Source of the DNA: Acetobacterium wieringae
GTDB taxonomy: Bacteria; Bacillota; Clostridia; Eubacteriales; Eubacteriaceae
Reading direction: 5' to 3'
Length of the DNA: 64,000 bases
NCBI RefSeq assembly: GCF_026646375.1
Contig: NZ_JAIPPU010000005.1
Span: forward strand, 160,129-224,128
The notes under the pieces are model-generated. The model saw nothing but the letters and a program-made list of their open reading frames with translations. It made no database searches and was not told where the DNA came from. The translations under genes and the position numbers were made by a program. Position 1 is the first letter of the stretch. Every line of letters starts with the position of its first letter. Of this stretch, positions 7,898-18,253 are shown piece by piece.

Positions 7898-10800
7898 CTA
7901 TTTTCTTTTTTTTGCGCCGTGAATCTGAGACATCGTTTTCCTAAATTCCTCAAACTCATCGGCTTTTATTATTTCAATGGCTGAGCCCTGAAATTCACCG
8001 GTATCGGAACCCATATCTTCTTCCAGAAAACCTTCCAGTTCCAGATAGGAGTCCTGAATCTCTTCGATCATCCCCTCTTCAGGCTGCCACAGTCCGCGCT
8101 GATATGATTCCATCAGTCGCCTGGACATTTCCTCTAATGCCCAGGGATTGTTGTCTCTGAAAAAAGCTCTGTTTTCAGCATCGATAATAAATGTTTTGGT
8201 GATTTCATCAAAGATCCAATCATCCACCTCTTCGGTGGTTGCTTCCCAACCATAAACCCGACCAACCCGCTTACTGATATCCCCCGCGCCCTTATAGCCA
8301 TGACGCTTCTGTCCTTCAATCCATTTAGGGTTGAGTAGTTTTCCTCTGACCACCCGGTTGATTTCTTCGGACAGGGTTCGGACTTCCACGTTGGTTACTT
8401 CCCGGGTATCGCCGTAATAGGTTTTTATATCTTTATTGGATAATTCTCTAGCGGCGGCGGTCATCCCGCCATAATTCCCGAAATAACAACAGCAACCCAA
8501 CAGATCGTGTTCATCAGTCATCACCTTGTCATAGGTGATATCCACCGTTTTTAAGCTATTTTGAAGTTCGGTATAAGCCCGTTTTCCGTAGCTCTCCCGC
8601 CCATACGAATAGCCATTGTAATAGGTAAACAAATCGGTAATATCGGTTTGATCTTCCCAGGCCGAGGCATACACCATCAGGTTGACACCAGACATAAAGG
8701 TTCCTGGCTGTACCCCGAAAATTCTGGCGGTCGCTTCTTCCCAGGTGGTTTCCGGCTTTTCTGCAGTTATTTCCAGGGCATGTTTTCTGACATAATTTGC
8801 TTCCCGATCTTCATCTAGGCTGGCAACCGCCTGAATCGCATCATCTAACAGACTTACACAATTCTGAAAATTGTCCCGGAGAATTCCTGATATCTTCGCC
8901 GTCACATCGATTCTTGGCCGGCCCAGTTCGTTTAAGGGAATCACTTCAATTCCTTTTACCTTACCATTGGGTAGCCATTTGGGTTTGACCCCCAGCATAT
9001 AGAACAGCTGCGCCATTCCTTCACCATCACCCCACATCACATCCGCCGCCATCCAATATATGGCCATGGTCTCAGGATAACGCCCTTCTTCATCAAAAAA
9101 TTTCTGAATAACCGAATCCGCCAGTCGCTTGCCAATTTCCCAGGCCGCTTTTGTGGGCACGGTTTCCGGATCCAGGGTATAAAAATTCCTCCCGGTGGGC
9201 AGAATATCATCCCTTCCCCTAGTAATAATCCCGGCCGGGCCCGGAGACACGTATTCCCCGTTCATAGCGGCGATCAGAGAATCAATCTCTTTTGATTCTT
9301 CAATCCGACTGTCAATATCAATAATCCGCGCTTTGAACTGATTAATTTGATCAAGTGCGGCCGGATTTTTAATCACATAAGGTTCCGGCAAAGAAAAGCC
9401 GGCGGTAATGTCCTGACCGTTTAGAAAACATGCAATCATCTGCTTGCCGATGACGTCCAGATCAAAAAGGATTTGACCATTATTTTTACTAATCACTTCT
9501 GAAAAGGCTTCCGTCTGACTGAGCAGGGTTTTCAGTTCCACCCCGACCAACTGACCAATGACACTGCGAAGCGATGCCTGATCAATTCCCTCGTACCGAA
9601 CGATGGCATTAAGCATTTCCACCCGGGCTTCCCCAGTGGGCAACTGGCCGAAGATATGCATGCCATCTTGAACCTGGGTGTTTTTAACCGTCGTCAGTAA
9701 TTGATGGGCGGATTCCACCACCTGATCAAAATTGTTGTGGTAATCGTCCAGATTGATTTCTTTTTCGAGATTGTTTTTCGCAATCTCTTCAATCACCAGA
9801 TGCTCCAGCAAATGCGCCTGGGTTTTATCGGCCAGCCGAACCTTGTCATACTGTTTTAAGAGGTTGTCCAATTCTTCAAGATCATCATAAAGACCACCCT
9901 GAGCCATCACCGTCTGCATATGATCAATAATGGTAGCTAATGCCCGACGCTTAGCAATCGTCCCTTCGGGCGGATTATCGGCATTATAAATATAGAGGTT
10001 TGGCATGTTTTCGATACAGATATCCGGAAAACAGCTATCCGAAAGACCCGCACCTTTGCCGGGAAGAAACTCCAGATTTCCGTGGGTTCCCACATGAATA
10101 ATCACGTCTGCTCCGTAAATTCGCTCAAAATAGCGGTAGCTGGCCAGGTATTGATGGGTTGGCGCAATATGGGGATCGTGAAGGATTTTACAGACCTTAC
10201 CGTCACACTTGGATCCGCTGCAGCCTCTTTTGGGCTGAACACAAACCAGTGCATGTTTAAAACTGACTCCCGTAACCAGCATCTTATCTTCATAAACCAT
10301 GGCCGGCGGCAGGCCCTCTTCAGTTTCGCCAAAAGGCTCACCCCAACCTTTGATCATATTAATCTGGGCTTCCGCGGTGATCTCTTCAAACCATTGCCGG
10401 TACTGTTCTCGGGAGACAAAATCAATGACGCCGCCCTTGTTAACCATTTCCTTAACGGTTGTCCAGCGGAATTCGGAAATCGCCTTTCGCGCCATAATGG
10501 TTTTAATCAGACTATCGCCATCTTCGGGAATATCTTCCAGATCGTAACCCTGATTTTTCATGGTTTTTAGAATCCGAGCCACACTTTCCAGGGTATCCAG
10601 ATTGGCTCCGCCCCCCACCGATGCTTCGGTGGAAGTACAGGGGTTATTATTTAAAATAAAAACGACTTTTTTATCCTTATTTTCTTTCTTTTTCAGCTCA
10701 ATCCAATTGATCATCCGGCTCACCAGTTTTTCGCAGCGCTTGCCCACCGGAGTTCTCATATCAACCGCTGTGCTGCGATCTTCAGCACCAATAAATATCG

Positions 10801-11734
10801 GCTCAATCACCCCTTCCAGTTCGGGAAGGGCAATGCTCCATGGCAGATCGGCAATGGTTCCGTCTTTGCTCGCTTCCCATTCTTCAATGGACATCGAGGT
10901 TGAGCAAACCGGCTTGGCAATCGGACAGTTCAAACGCTTCATAATGGAACTGGGTTTACTTTGCTTGCCGTCATTGTTGGATTGCAGAAAAAATCCACTC
11001 ATCCGGATCATCGCATCGATCACCGGTTTTCCGGCGGAATCAAAGCAGAACTGCTCCACTGCAAATTCCACTCCTTTAGCGCCTATTTCAGCATCCGGCC
11101 AGGAATAGGTATAGATCGGTAATGCCGAGTAACCCCGGTCTTCAATAATCCGAATCAGTTCTTTTTCAACTGCAATATCCTCATTGAGCCAGGTCGTTCT
11201 GGAGGCGATCACACCGATCACGCCTTTGGTCGATTTCCCCCGACTGGCAAAATAGTCCTGTGAGCTCTGAAAAACCGCCTCCGTGTCCGGATGAAAAATC
11301 CCTTCCCAGGGAATAAACATCGGTTCTTTATAGCCGTGACTTTCTCCCAGAACCTCGGTGATCATATACCGGATCATATTTACCAGGTTTTCTTTTCCGC
11401 TGTAATGGTAGTATTGATTGCAGTAAGCCGAATACTTGAGGGATTCTTTGTTTTTCACATGGCTCATGGCTTCCCCACCGACATAAACGATCGGTGTGAT
11501 TTTTGCCGCAGCATATTCTTCAATTTCACCCCACACTGAATCGGACACCGTGACATTAAACAGAAATCCATCGGCTTTATCCATTTCTCGATATAAGGCC
11601 TCGAGGTCTGCTCTGCCATCGCCCAGTTCAGCGGCGGAATATATTTTCAGATTCACCTGGTCTTGTATATATGGAGTGATCATGCGGAGCCGGTTGGCTG
11701 ATTTATGCCATAGAATTGCAATAATGGTTTTCAT
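7898..11734 (-). CDS. cobN: CobN/ChlH-type large chelatase subunit
   Basis: A 1278-residue CobN/BchH-family protein, the size expected for the catalytic subunit of an ATP-dependent metallochelatase. The diagnostic block HVGTHGNLEFLPGKGAGLSD lies near residues 547-566, preceded by KILHDPHIAPTHQYLASYRYF. Other family blocks are FIPWEGIFHPDTEAVF and YYGDTREVTNVEVRTLSEEI. CobN inserts Co2+ into a corrin ring with an AAA+/VWA motor, and here both motor genes lie directly upstream (11737-14699). Anaerobes normally insert cobalt early with single-subunit CbiK/CbiX. This subunit may therefore act on another ring or metal, or salvage incomplete corrinoids. Metal specificity cannot be read from sequence. 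Confidence 0.9.
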   Translation of the reverse strand: MKTIIAILWHKSANRLRMITPYIQDQVNLKIYSAAELGDGRADLEALYREMDKADGFLFNVTVSDSVWGEIEEYAAAKITPIVYVGGEAMSHVKNKESLKYSAYCNQYYHYSGKENLVNMIRYMITEVLGESHGYKEPMFIPWEGIFHPDTEAVFQSSQDYFASRGKSTKGVIGVIASRTTWLNEDIAVEKELIRIIEDRGYSALPIYTYSWPDAEIGAKGVEFAVEQFCFDSAGKPVIDAMIRMSGFFLQSNNDGKQSKPSSIMKRLNCPIAKPVCSTSMSIEEWEASKDGTIADLPWSIALPELEGVIEPIFIGAEDRSTAVDMRTPVGKRCEKLVSRMINWIELKKKENKDKKVVFILNNNPCTSTEASVGGGANLDTLESVARILKTMKNQGYDLEDIPEDGDSLIKTIMARKAISEFRWTTVKEMVNKGGVIDFVSREQYRQWFEEITAEAQINMIKGWGEPFGETEEGLPPAMVYEDKMLVTGVSFKHALVCVQPKRGCSGSKCDGKVCKILHDPHIAPTHQYLASYRYFERIYGADVIIHVGTHGNLEFLPGKGAGLSDSCFPDICIENMPNLYIYNADNPPEGTIAKRRALATIIDHMQTVMAQGGLYDDLEELDNLLKQYDKVRLADKTQAHLLEHLVIEEIAKNNLEKEINLDDYHNNFDQVVESAHQLLTTVKNTQVQDGMHIFGQLPTGEARVEMLNAIVRYEGIDQASLRSVIGQLVGVELKTLLSQTEAFSEVISKNNGQILFDLDVIGKQMIACFLNGQDITAGFSLPEPYVIKNPAALDQINQFKARIIDIDSRIEESKEIDSLIAAMNGEYVSPGPAGIITRGRDDILPTGRNFYTLDPETVPTKAAWEIGKRLADSVIQKFFDEEGRYPETMAIYWMAADVMWGDGEGMAQLFYMLGVKPKWLPNGKVKGIEVIPLNELGRPRIDVTAKISGILRDNFQNCVSLLDDAIQAVASLDEDREANYVRKHALEITAEKPETTWEEATARIFGVQPGTFMSGVNLMVYASAWEDQTDITDLFTYYNGYSYGRESYGKRAYTELQNSLKTVDITYDKVMTDEHDLLGCCCYFGNYGGMTAAARELSNKDIKTYYGDTREVTNVEVRTLSEEINRVVRGKLLNPKWIEGQKRHGYKGAGDISKRVGRVYGWEATTEEVDDWIFDEITKTFIIDAENRAFFRDNNPWALEEMSRRLMESYQRGLWQPEEGMIEEIQDSYLELEGFLEEDMGSDTGEFQGSAIEIIKADEFEEFRKTMSQIHGAKKRK

Positions 11735-11736
11735 TT

Positions 11737-12807
11737 TCAGCCTGCCTTTTCTTCATTTAATACCGCATCTTCATCAATGATTGAATTGACCAGATCGATG
11801 TTAAAATTCTTTGTTTTTTCAAAGGGCAGTGATTTCAGTCGATGGAGGAATACCATTTCGACCACTGCCCGAATATCTTCCTGATCAACAAGTTCATGTC
11901 CCTTAAACGCCGCCATGGCTCGGGCCGCTTTCATCAGCGTCAAATCCCCCCGGTGACCATCAACCTCCAGGGCAATGGCGATTTTCGCGTTGGTCAGCAA
12001 CAGTTCATCCGAGATGTTCACCTGCGGTAGCAACCCTCTGGCTTTAACAATCTGATCGCTGAGTGCTGTTTCCTGGGTCTGATAACGATGCAGAAATTCA
12101 TGGGGATCCGCTTCAAAAGCGCCTCGTCTTTTAACGATGTCAATCCGCTGCGTCGGATCTTTGATCCCTTTGATATCGACAGAAAAACCAAAACGATCCA
12201 AAAGCTGAGGCCGCAGTTCTCCCTCTTCCGGGTTCATCGTCCCCACCAGAATAAATTGAGCCGGGTGCGAAAAGGAGATCCCTTCCCGTTCCACCGTATT
12301 CACCCCCATAGCCGCTGAATCCAGTAGCAGATCGACAATGTGATCATCTAAAAGATTGATCTCATCCACATAGAGAATACCCCGGTTGGCCTGCGCCAGT
12401 ACCCCCAGATCAAACTTTTTCTTGCCATGCTGGATGGCTTCTTCAATGTCCAGAGATCCCACTACCCGATCCTCAGTGGCCGAAACAGGGAGATCAACAA
12501 CCCGCATTTTATCTTTGACAACTTCCAGGGTTTCGCCGTTTTTCACCTTAGTCCGGCAATTTTCACACCAGGAGCCGGAATCGTGAGGATCACATCGAAA
12601 CGGACAATCCTTTACCACCTCGATTTCCGGTAGCAGATTGGCTATCGCCCGAACGGCGGTAGATTTCCCGGTTCCTTTTTCGCCAAAAACTAATACCCCG
12701 CCGATTTTGGGATCGATAACGTTTAAAATCAGCCCCAGTTTCATTGATTCCTGTCCGATGATGGCCGTAAACGGATAGGTCATGTTTTTCTTCATATAAT
12801 GTGTCAT
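11737..12807 (-). CDS. ChlI/BchI-like AAA+ chelatase motor subunit
   Basis: A 356-residue AAA+ protein. Walker A is GEKGTGKST (about 43-51) and the Walker B region reads [20 protein letters not shown], as in ChlI/Bch[21 protein letters not shown] carries the sensor and arginine-finger region. Between Walker A and B is an insert with CPFRCD and CENC (four Cys), a possible zinc site. The ATG overlaps the end of the ChlD-like gene (ATGA) and has a GAGG ribosome-binding site. It should form a hexameric ring with the ChlD-like subunit and drive CobN. The plain ChlI plus ChlD pairing looks like a magnesium-chelatase architecture, but linkage to cobN and BtuFCD argues for cobalt or a related metal. 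Confidence 0.9.
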   Translation of the reverse strand: MTHYMKKNMTYPFTAIIGQESMKLGLILNVIDPKIGGVLVFGEKGTGKSTAVRAIANLLPEIEVVKDCPFRCDPHDSGSWCENCRTKVKNGETLEVVKDKMRVVDLPVSATEDRVVGSLDIEEAIQHGKKKFDLGVLAQANRGILYVDEINLLDDHIVDLLLDSAAMGVNTVEREGISFSHPAQFILVGTMNPEEGELRPQLLDRFGFSVDIKGIKDPTQRIDIVKRRGAFEADPHEFLHRYQTQETALSDQIVKARGLLPQVNISDELLLTNAKIAIALEVDGHRGDLTLMKAARAMAAFKGHELVDQEDIRAVVEMVFLHRLKSLPFEKTKNFNIDLVNSIIDEDAVLNEEKAG

Positions 12808-14699
12808 GCTGTTCCTCTTATACTTTCTACCATAGTTAAAATTTTGTCGCTGCTTAGTTCATCCATCGCGCGGTATTCCGAGTTCATCATCGCTGCCAGC
12901 TCTTTGGCGATGCCAAAACGCATCATCCCCTGTTTTTCAATGTCGATAACCATCGTATTGATCTGCTTGAATTCTCGAATTTTCTCACCGATTTCAAACA
13001 GTTCCGCTTTGGGTTTTTTGTCTTCCTCAAGGCTGACATTGCCCTTACCATCGGTAATAACAATCATCATCGGCATCAGATCCGGAGCTTTTTTGAGTTC
13101 GCTTTTAATGACCTGAATGCCCTTGGTCAGCCCGGCATTTAAGGGCGTCTTGCCACCGATTTCCATATTTTCCAGTAGTTTGTAGCCCCGTTCGACACTG
13201 CGGGTGGGTGGCAGCAACACTTGCGCTTCATCGCCGCGAAACGATACCAGACAGATTTTATCCCGTTTCACATAAGCATCTTTAAGCAGCGACATGATGG
13301 CGCCCTTGGTTTCGACCATGCGCTGGTTGGCCCCCATGGAACCGCTGGCATCGACTACAAAGACCAGCAAATTGGCAATTTTCTTTTGTCGTACCTTTTC
13401 CCGAATATCTTCTTCCCGAATATTAATCGCCATGCCGTTAGACTTTCGTTGTCGCTGAAACGGAGCGGCGGCACGAATGGTGGCATCCAGCGCCAGATCA
13501 TCGTTTTTCCGTTGCATGGTGGTGAAGATATAGCGTCCGGATTTTGAGGCGCTGCGGATATTTGTTCGTTTCCCCTGTCCCCGTCTAACCCTTCGATCCG
13601 GCTGATGACCAAAATCCTTCAGCTTAAAGTCCTGTCCAATTTCAAAATTCTCAGTTAGCGGCTTGCCCGGTTTCTGCTGTTCCTTTTGCTGATCATCCTG
13701 CTCGGACTGATCCGCTTCATCCTTGTCCGGCTTTTGGTTATCCGCTTCTGAAGGCGCATCATCTGCCTGCGGTTCCTGTTGATTTTCGTCCGGCTCGAGT
13801 TCGTCTTCTGGTTCCTGAGAATCCGTTTGTTCTTCTTCCTGCTGTTGTTGCGACCGTTCTTTCTGTCGGTGCATCAAGGCAAAAAAAGCCGCTTCCTCAA
13901 TATCATGATCGTTTATCTCTGTTCGTCCATTTAATGCAGCTATCGCTTTGGCGGTCTGTTCCATTACCAGATCGGCTCGATGTCCCATCACGTTGGACTT
14001 AAGGCAAAGCGAAATAATTTTCTCTAGATTTTCTTCGCTCACAACCATTCGCTTCATCAGCTCTTTGGCTTCTGAAATGAGCACCTTGAATTTTGCTTCC
14101 TGATCTCCAAAGGACTGACAAAAAAACTGACGATTTTCTTCGTATGCATATCTGTTTTTTAAAATATCAACCCGGGCTCGGGGATCTTGTTCGCCCTGGA
14201 TATTCACATAAAGTCCGAACCGATCCAGAAAATGGGGTCGCAGTTCGCCTTCTTCTCGGTTCATGGTTCCCACCAGGATAAAATCGCTTTGGTGGGAAAA
14301 GGAAACCCCTTCCCGTTCAATCCGGTTCATACCGTTAGCACTGACATCCAGAAGAATATCAATGATATAGTCCTGAAGCAGATTAACTTCATCAACGTAT
14401 AAAATGTTTTGATCCGCTTTTTTCAGCACGCCTGCTTCAAAGTGAACCGCACCGCACGCCAATGTTTTTTCCATATCGATGGAACCCACCAGACGGTCTT
14501 CAGAAATTGATAATGGCAATTCCACAATCTTTTTATCCGTAAGGGGTGACAATGCCCTGACTGCGGTTGATTTCGCCGTTCCTTTTTCGCCATTGATCAG
14601 GACTCCACCAATTTTAGGATTTACTACATTAAGCAACAATGCTTTTTTCATGGCTTCCTGTCCGATGATGGCGCTAAAGGGGTAATAATGTTTATTCAT
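12804..14699 (-). CDS. ChlD/BchD-like chelatase subunit (AAA+ plus VWA)
   Basis: A 631-residue protein in three parts. Residues 1-280 are an AAA+ domain with intact Walker [10 protein letters not shown] (about 36-44) and [11 protein letters not shown]. Residues about 283-350 are a Gln/Glu/Asp/Pro-rich acidic linker. The C-terminal part is a von Willebrand A domain with MIDAS DASGS (about 449-453) and VITDGKGN. The layout matches BchD/ChlD, which bridges the ATPase ring to the CobN/ChlH subunit. Walker A is complete here, whereas many ChlD proteins have a degenerate site, so both rings might hydrolyse ATP. It is preceded by an AAGGAGG site and followed with overlap by the ChlI gene. Confidence 0.9.
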   Translation of the reverse strand: MNKHYYPFSAIIGQEAMKKALLLNVVNPKIGGVLINGEKGTAKSTAVRALSPLTDKKIVELPLSISEDRLVGSIDMEKTLACGAVHFEAGVLKKADQNILYVDEVNLLQDYIIDILLDVSANGMNRIEREGVSFSHQSDFILVGTMNREEGELRPHFLDRFGLYVNIQGEQDPRARVDILKNRYAYEENRQFFCQSFGDQEAKFKVLISEAKELMKRMVVSEENLEKIISLCLKSNVMGHRADLVMEQTAKAIAALNGRTEINDHDIEEAAFFALMHRQKERSQQQQEEEQTDSQEPEDELEPDENQQEPQADDAPSEADNQKPDKDEADQSEQDDQQKEQQKPGKPLTENFEIGQDFKLKDFGHQPDRRVRRGQGKRTNIRSASKSGRYIFTTMQRKNDDLALDATIRAAAPFQRQRKSNGMAINIREEDIREKVRQKKIANLLVFVVDASGSMGANQRMVETKGAIMSLLKDAYVKRDKICLVSFRGDEAQVLLPPTRSVERGYKLLENMEIGGKTPLNAGLTKGIQVIKSELKKAPDLMPMMIVITDGKGNVSLEEDKKPKAELFEIGEKIREFKQINTMVIDIEKQGMMRFGIAKELAAMMNSEYRAMDELSSDKILTMVESIRGTA

Positions 14700-14721
14700 A
14701 TCATCTGAGCCTCCTTCCTGG

Positions 14722-15459
14722 CTATAAATTTTTACTTATATTAATTTTGATCAATGCAACGACCATAAAAACAATGGTGTAGACAACCATGATGAAAAAA
14801 CTGGCCAGACTTGCCGGTTCACCATAGGAAATCTGACGCAGTAGGCTACTTGAATGGGTTAATGGCAGTACCTGCACCACGCTCTTTAAAAGCGAGGGCA
14901 TATTAGCCACCGGAAAAAAGGTATTTCCGATAAATGTCATCGGCAGAATCACAAAGGTTGAAAAGCGGCTGATATCTGCGTGGGTTTTCGAAATGATGGC
15001 CGCCATCACACCCAGGGCTGAAAAGGCCATCCCATTAAGCAACATCACCAGAAAAAAGATCAGATTGACCTGAATCGGTGCTCCAAAAATATATGCAATT
15101 CCGAGAATTAGGCTTCCCGCATACATTCCTCTCAAACTGCCACCAATCATCTGACCGATAATATATTGTCCCAAAGGCGTGGGCGATGCCAACACATTAT
15201 CAAAGGATTTTTCATAAAGCCGCTGGACGTTTAAAGACATCCCAATAGCATTGAAGCTGGCATTCATGGTGGTCAACGCAATAATCCCAGGAATTAAAAA
15301 CGCCATATAGCTGTGACCATCTACCACTTTGTCCATGCCCAGACCCAACCCAAAGGTCAGCAGATATAATATCGGGCTAATCATTGCTGTCCCCGTGATT
15401 TTCAACCATTCATGTTTAAACTCAATCCATTTTTCCCATAAGACGGTTAGTATTGCCAT
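14722..15459 (-). CDS. ABC-2 type permease (DrrB/NodJ-like)
   Basis: A 245-residue membrane protein with about six helices and ABC-2 permease features, including the amphipathic N-terminus, the [20 protein letters not shown] block and the [20 protein letters not shown] block. This family normally exports lipids, drugs or polysaccharides together with a separate ATPase, here the gene ending one base away at 15460. Placement at the head of the chelatase/importer operon is unusual. It may export a product or intermediate of the pathway, or a chelator taken back up by the BtuFCD-like importer. The substrate is unknown. Confidence 0.87.
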   Translation of the reverse strand: MAILTVLWEKWIEFKHEWLKITGTAMISPILYLLTFGLGLGMDKVVDGHSYMAFLIPGIIALTTMNASFNAIGMSLNVQRLYEKSFDNVLASPTPLGQYIIGQMIGGSLRGMYAGSLILGIAYIFGAPIQVNLIFFLVMLLNGMAFSALGVMAAIISKTHADISRFSTFVILPMTFIGNTFFPVANMPSLLKSVVQVLPLTHSSSLLRQISYGEPASLASFFIMVVYTIVFMVVALIKINISKNL

Positions 15460-16296
15460 CTAATCGATTCCCCTTCCCAATCGCTTGATAAATACATCTT
15501 CAAGGTTTGTTTGCCGAAGGGTAAAGGGGTCATTTAAACTTCCTGCATAGGCCAATGCCAACTCTCGGTTTCTAAAATATTCTTGTTGTATTCCCCCAGG
15601 TGATACCACCTCAACGGCGATGTTTCCCAACTGATTAATGAGTTCCAACGGCGGGGCAATATCCAGTAGGCGACCCTCATCAATAAGGGCAATTCGTTTA
15701 CATAACATCTGGGCTTCTTCCATATAATGGGTGGTGAGAATAAAGGTCATCCCCTGTTGATTTAAGCCACTAATCAGATCCCACATCTGCCGCCGAGAAA
15801 AAGGATCAAGCCCCACGGTGGGCTCATCCAAAAGCACCAGTTCGGGCTTGGGCAGCAATGCCCGACACAGCATCAGTTTTCGTTTCATCCCCCCAGACAG
15901 TTCGCGCACTCGTTTTTTTCGGTGTTCCATTAAGCCGCAGAATTCCAGCAGATCTTTTGAATCACGCTTGCGTTGTTCCCGGGGAATCCGATAAAGTCTA
16001 CCCTGATATTCCATAATTTCATCCACACTCATATCCCCACGCAGAGTATATTCCTGGGTTACTGTGGTGATGCGCTTTTTTATCTCCACATTATTCCGGG
16101 TTATTTCGTTTCTATCCAGCAGGATTTTTCCATGAGAAGGCAGTAACAGGGTAGAGATGAGCTTTATCATAGTGGTTTTACCCGCGCCGTTTGAACCAAG
16201 CAGTCCGAAGAATTCCCCTTTGTCCACTTTAAAGTTTATATTTTCCAAGATTTTCTTTTCTTGAAATTTTTTTTCGATTTCGATAAGTTCCAGCAT
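15460..16296 (-). CDS. ABC exporter ATPase (DrrA/CcmA-like)
   Basis: A 278-residue ABC ATPase with Walker A GSNGAGKTT (34-42), signature LSGGMKRKL, Walker B LVLLDEP and LTTHYMEEAQMLCKRIALID, typical of DrrA-type exporters paired with ABC-2 permeases. The C-terminal extension (about 215-278) ends NLEDVFIKRLGRG, a motif frequent in this group. It is the first gene of the minus-strand operon running down to 4889, so its upstream region should hold the operon promoter. The substrate is unknown. Confidence 0.88.
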   Translation of the reverse strand: MLELIEIEKKFQEKKILENINFKVDKGEFFGLLGSNGAGKTTMIKLISTLLLPSHGKILLDRNEITRNNVEIKKRITTVTQEYTLRGDMSVDEIMEYQGRLYRIPREQRKRDSKDLLEFCGLMEHRKKRVRELSGGMKRKLMLCRALLPKPELVLLDEPTVGLDPFSRRQMWDLISGLNQQGMTFILTTHYMEEAQMLCKRIALIDEGRLLDIAPPLELINQLGNIAVEVVSPGGIQQEYFRNRELALAYAGSLNDPFTLRQTNLEDVFIKRLGRGID

Positions 16297-16608
16297 TCTT
16301 CTCTCTTTCCAGTCACAACACCATTGTTAATTGTTAATTTTTCCTTTTGGACAAAAAAAAGTCACAAAGAAAAAGACGGTTTGCAAACCGACATTAGTCT
16401 TCGAGACTTTGTATATACTTGTATTAAATTGTTTTTATTTTCTCATAATCAGATCATATTGTCAATCAAAATCACTTTTTCTTTGAACCATTATGAACCA
16501 CTTATGATAATGTCCCAAAATTGAAATTTAGTATATAATGTAACCTCAGAAAATAAGGATCAACTTATATTGGAAAGAGGCAGGATAATCAGAAAGGTTA
16601 GCTTGAAA
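16297..16608. other. Intergenic region with a 14-bp perfect palindrome
   Basis: About 310 bp of AT-rich DNA between the ABC-exporter/chelatase operon (minus) and the decayed transposase (plus). The clearest element is the perfect palindrome CGGTTTGCAAACCG at 16377-16390, roughly 85 bp upstream of the first operon gene. A second imperfect one, AGTCTTCGAGACT, begins just beyond it at about 16396. They could be operators for the operon. A TTGACA on the minus strand lies near 16460 but no convincing -10 is spaced from it. No B12 box is present. Confidence 0.45.
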
Positions 16609-17356
16609 ATGAATGAAGAATTGAAATATCAGACAATTCAATTACTGGTGGATACAAATGGAAATAAAAAGATTGCGGCATTAAGAATCGGGGGCTCCGT
16701 GCGACACATCAATCGGATGATTACCGGGTATCGAAAAAACGGCAAGTCTTTTTTTATCCATGGGAATCATGGACGCCAACCCACTCATACCATTGACGCC
16801 AAAACAAAACAACTAATTATTGTTCTCTACCGGACGCGATACTTTGGTACGAACTTTCAGCACTTTCAGGAACTTCTTGATTCGCGTGAAAAAATTCAAT
16901 GTACAGTTCGTTCTTGCCATTAATCATACTAAGTCTGTCTTCGAATTGCAACCGAATCCGTAAAAAATCAATCTTACTCTGGCTGTCTTAAACAATCGCA
17001 AGGTCGACAATGGTCATTGCCTTCGCTTTAATAATGGCTATTTCAGACTTCTCGATGCCAAAGGTCATCCGGTTTATCATTACAGGGGCACCTCGGGGAT
17101 GGTGATTCAGGCTTTCGATCATTCCCTGTTCTTTTGTGTTGGTAAAGTAATTTATGCGCTGGTGGAAATCCCGAAGTATCAACAAACATCCAAAAACTTT
17201 GACTTTGCTCAACCGGAAATGAAACCTCGTAAACTCTGCATCCCACCGATGTCTTATCCGTGACGACAGGCTTCTTTCTAACGATTCGTTAATCAACAGA
17301 AACATCATTATTATCTCCCTGAACTCAACTTTTGTTCCTTTTTTGTTCCCGTATAA
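16609..17356 (+). pseudogene. Decayed ISNCY-type transposase (internal deletion and stop codons)
   Basis: The 5' part (16609-16923) encodes an N-terminal region with KYQTIQLLVDTNGNKKIAAL and a helix-turn-helix like that of ISNCY-family transposases, then FFIHGNHGR. It goes out of frame at about 16900. From 16991 another frame encodes the family C-terminus: NNRKVDNGHCLRFNNGYF, PVYHYRGTSGMVIQAFDH and YALVEIPKYQ. That frame is then broken by TGA at 17261 and TAA at 17279, though the expected RQASF and RFVNQQKHHYYLPEL continue across the stops to 17356. The central catalytic core is missing. No terminal inverted repeats were recognised. Confidence 0.82.
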
Positions 17357-17608
17357 CTGTTTTATTCCGTCTTTATGCACTCACTTTTATGAGTGCTTAT
17401 GTTTTATCTTTTTCGGAACATTTTCAAAAATGCTTGACATCATTATTTCGAATATGCGAGCATAAATACATGTTTAATTTTATAGCATTTGAGTATATAA
17501 CAAATCTATCATTTTTCAATTCCAATCAACACAAAAAAAACAGCACTAAACAAGTCCTGCTTTCAAGCATCGGTTTATTTAATATTAAGAATTTGTGATT
17601 AGTATTAC
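17357..17608. other. AT-rich intergenic region, nothing recognised
   Basis: About 250 bp of AT-rich sequence between the decayed transposase and the end of the 72-residue gene. Only short hairpins are visible, such as CACTCACTTTTATGAGTG near 17378. There is no clear promoter or gene. Confidence 0.5.
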
Positions 17609-17827
17609 TTAAAACCGAATTTTTGCTTCCACAAATTTCTTTTGTGCTTCCCGCATCTTTTCAATGGCTAAAAATATTTCTTTTGAAACGTTATCTTTTG
17701 ACGTTTCTCTTAGTTTAAATGCCCACTCTTCATATCCTTTGATGTGATCAGCAGTGTGGTTAATCCAATGTGCAAGAAACACTTTGAAAATTTCTTCTTC
17801 ATTTGAGCTGTTTAATTTTCCATCCAT
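17609..17827 (-). CDS. Small hypothetical protein of a CooT/DUF3842 operon
   Basis: A 72-residue, mostly helical soluble protein. It starts one base downstream of the DUF3842 stop and is therefore co-transcribed and probably translationally coupled. The central helix reads HWINHTADHIKGYEEWAFKL, with three spaced His (HW..H...H), and is followed by an amphipathic C-terminal helix KEIFLAIEKMREAQKKFVEA. The pattern resembles small proteins seen next to metal-handling genes. The His residues could bind metal, but this is inference and no enzymatic function can be assigned. Confidence 0.7.
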   Translation of the reverse strand: MDGKLNSSNEEEIFKVFLAHWINHTADHIKGYEEWAFKLRETSKDNVSKEIFLAIEKMREAQKKFVEAKIRF

Positions 17828-18250
17828 TTACACATTCCCCAGATTCAACTCTTTCTTTATCAAGGTCACGGCTTCTCTGATTTGAAGCAATAACGGCTTT
17901 TCTTCCAGGGATACAATATGATGATTTTCCGGTAAAATAGGAATATAGATCTTAATTCCATCGCTGCTGGCAATGGCTTCGACCATTTTTGGCGTAACTT
18001 CACCCATCATAGAGTTAGGAATCGTCATCGCAATAGAGCAAATAATAAAATCTGCTTTTTTCACAGTAACTGATATTGCATTTTCTCCGGTCGCACCTTT
18101 ATTAGCGCCCTTTTTCAACATCATAGCAGTCGCCAGCGAGTTTGTTCCCAGCCCATAAATTTCAATATACGGCGGCAATTGTTCTTTTAAAATTCCAACG
18201 ATTCGCGATCCAATGCCGCCTCCCATACCGTCAAGCACTACAATATTCAT
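17828..18250 (-). CDS. DUF3842 family protein
   Basis: A 140-residue protein recognisable as DUF3842 from the start MNIVVLDGMGGGIGSRIVG, a Gly-rich nucleotide-binding-like loop, then GTNSLATAMMLKKGANKGATGENAI, SMMGEVTPKMVEAIASS and the C-terminal KIYIPILP. The fold is probably Rossmann-like, and the function of the family is not established. It begins three bases after the end of the CooT-family reading frame and is followed immediately by the 72-residue gene. The three genes form a short operon next to nickel import genes, which suggests a role in metal-cofactor handling. Confidence 0.85.
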   Translation of the reverse strand: MNIVVLDGMGGGIGSRIVGILKEQLPPYIEIYGLGTNSLATAMMLKKGANKGATGENAISVTVKKADFIICSIAMTIPNSMMGEVTPKMVEAIASSDGIKIYIPILPENHHIVSLEEKPLLLQIREAVTLIKKELNLGNV

Positions 18251-18253
18251 ACA

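Noticed and set aside
10560..11108. Long plus-strand open frames opposite cobN, chlI and chlD
   Set aside because: They are antisense shadows of well-supported genes, without ribosome-binding sites or recognisable domains.
12406..12420. ATCAAACTTT match to the transposon right-end repeat
   Set aside because: It lies inside the ChlI coding sequence, is partial and isolated, so it is coincidence.
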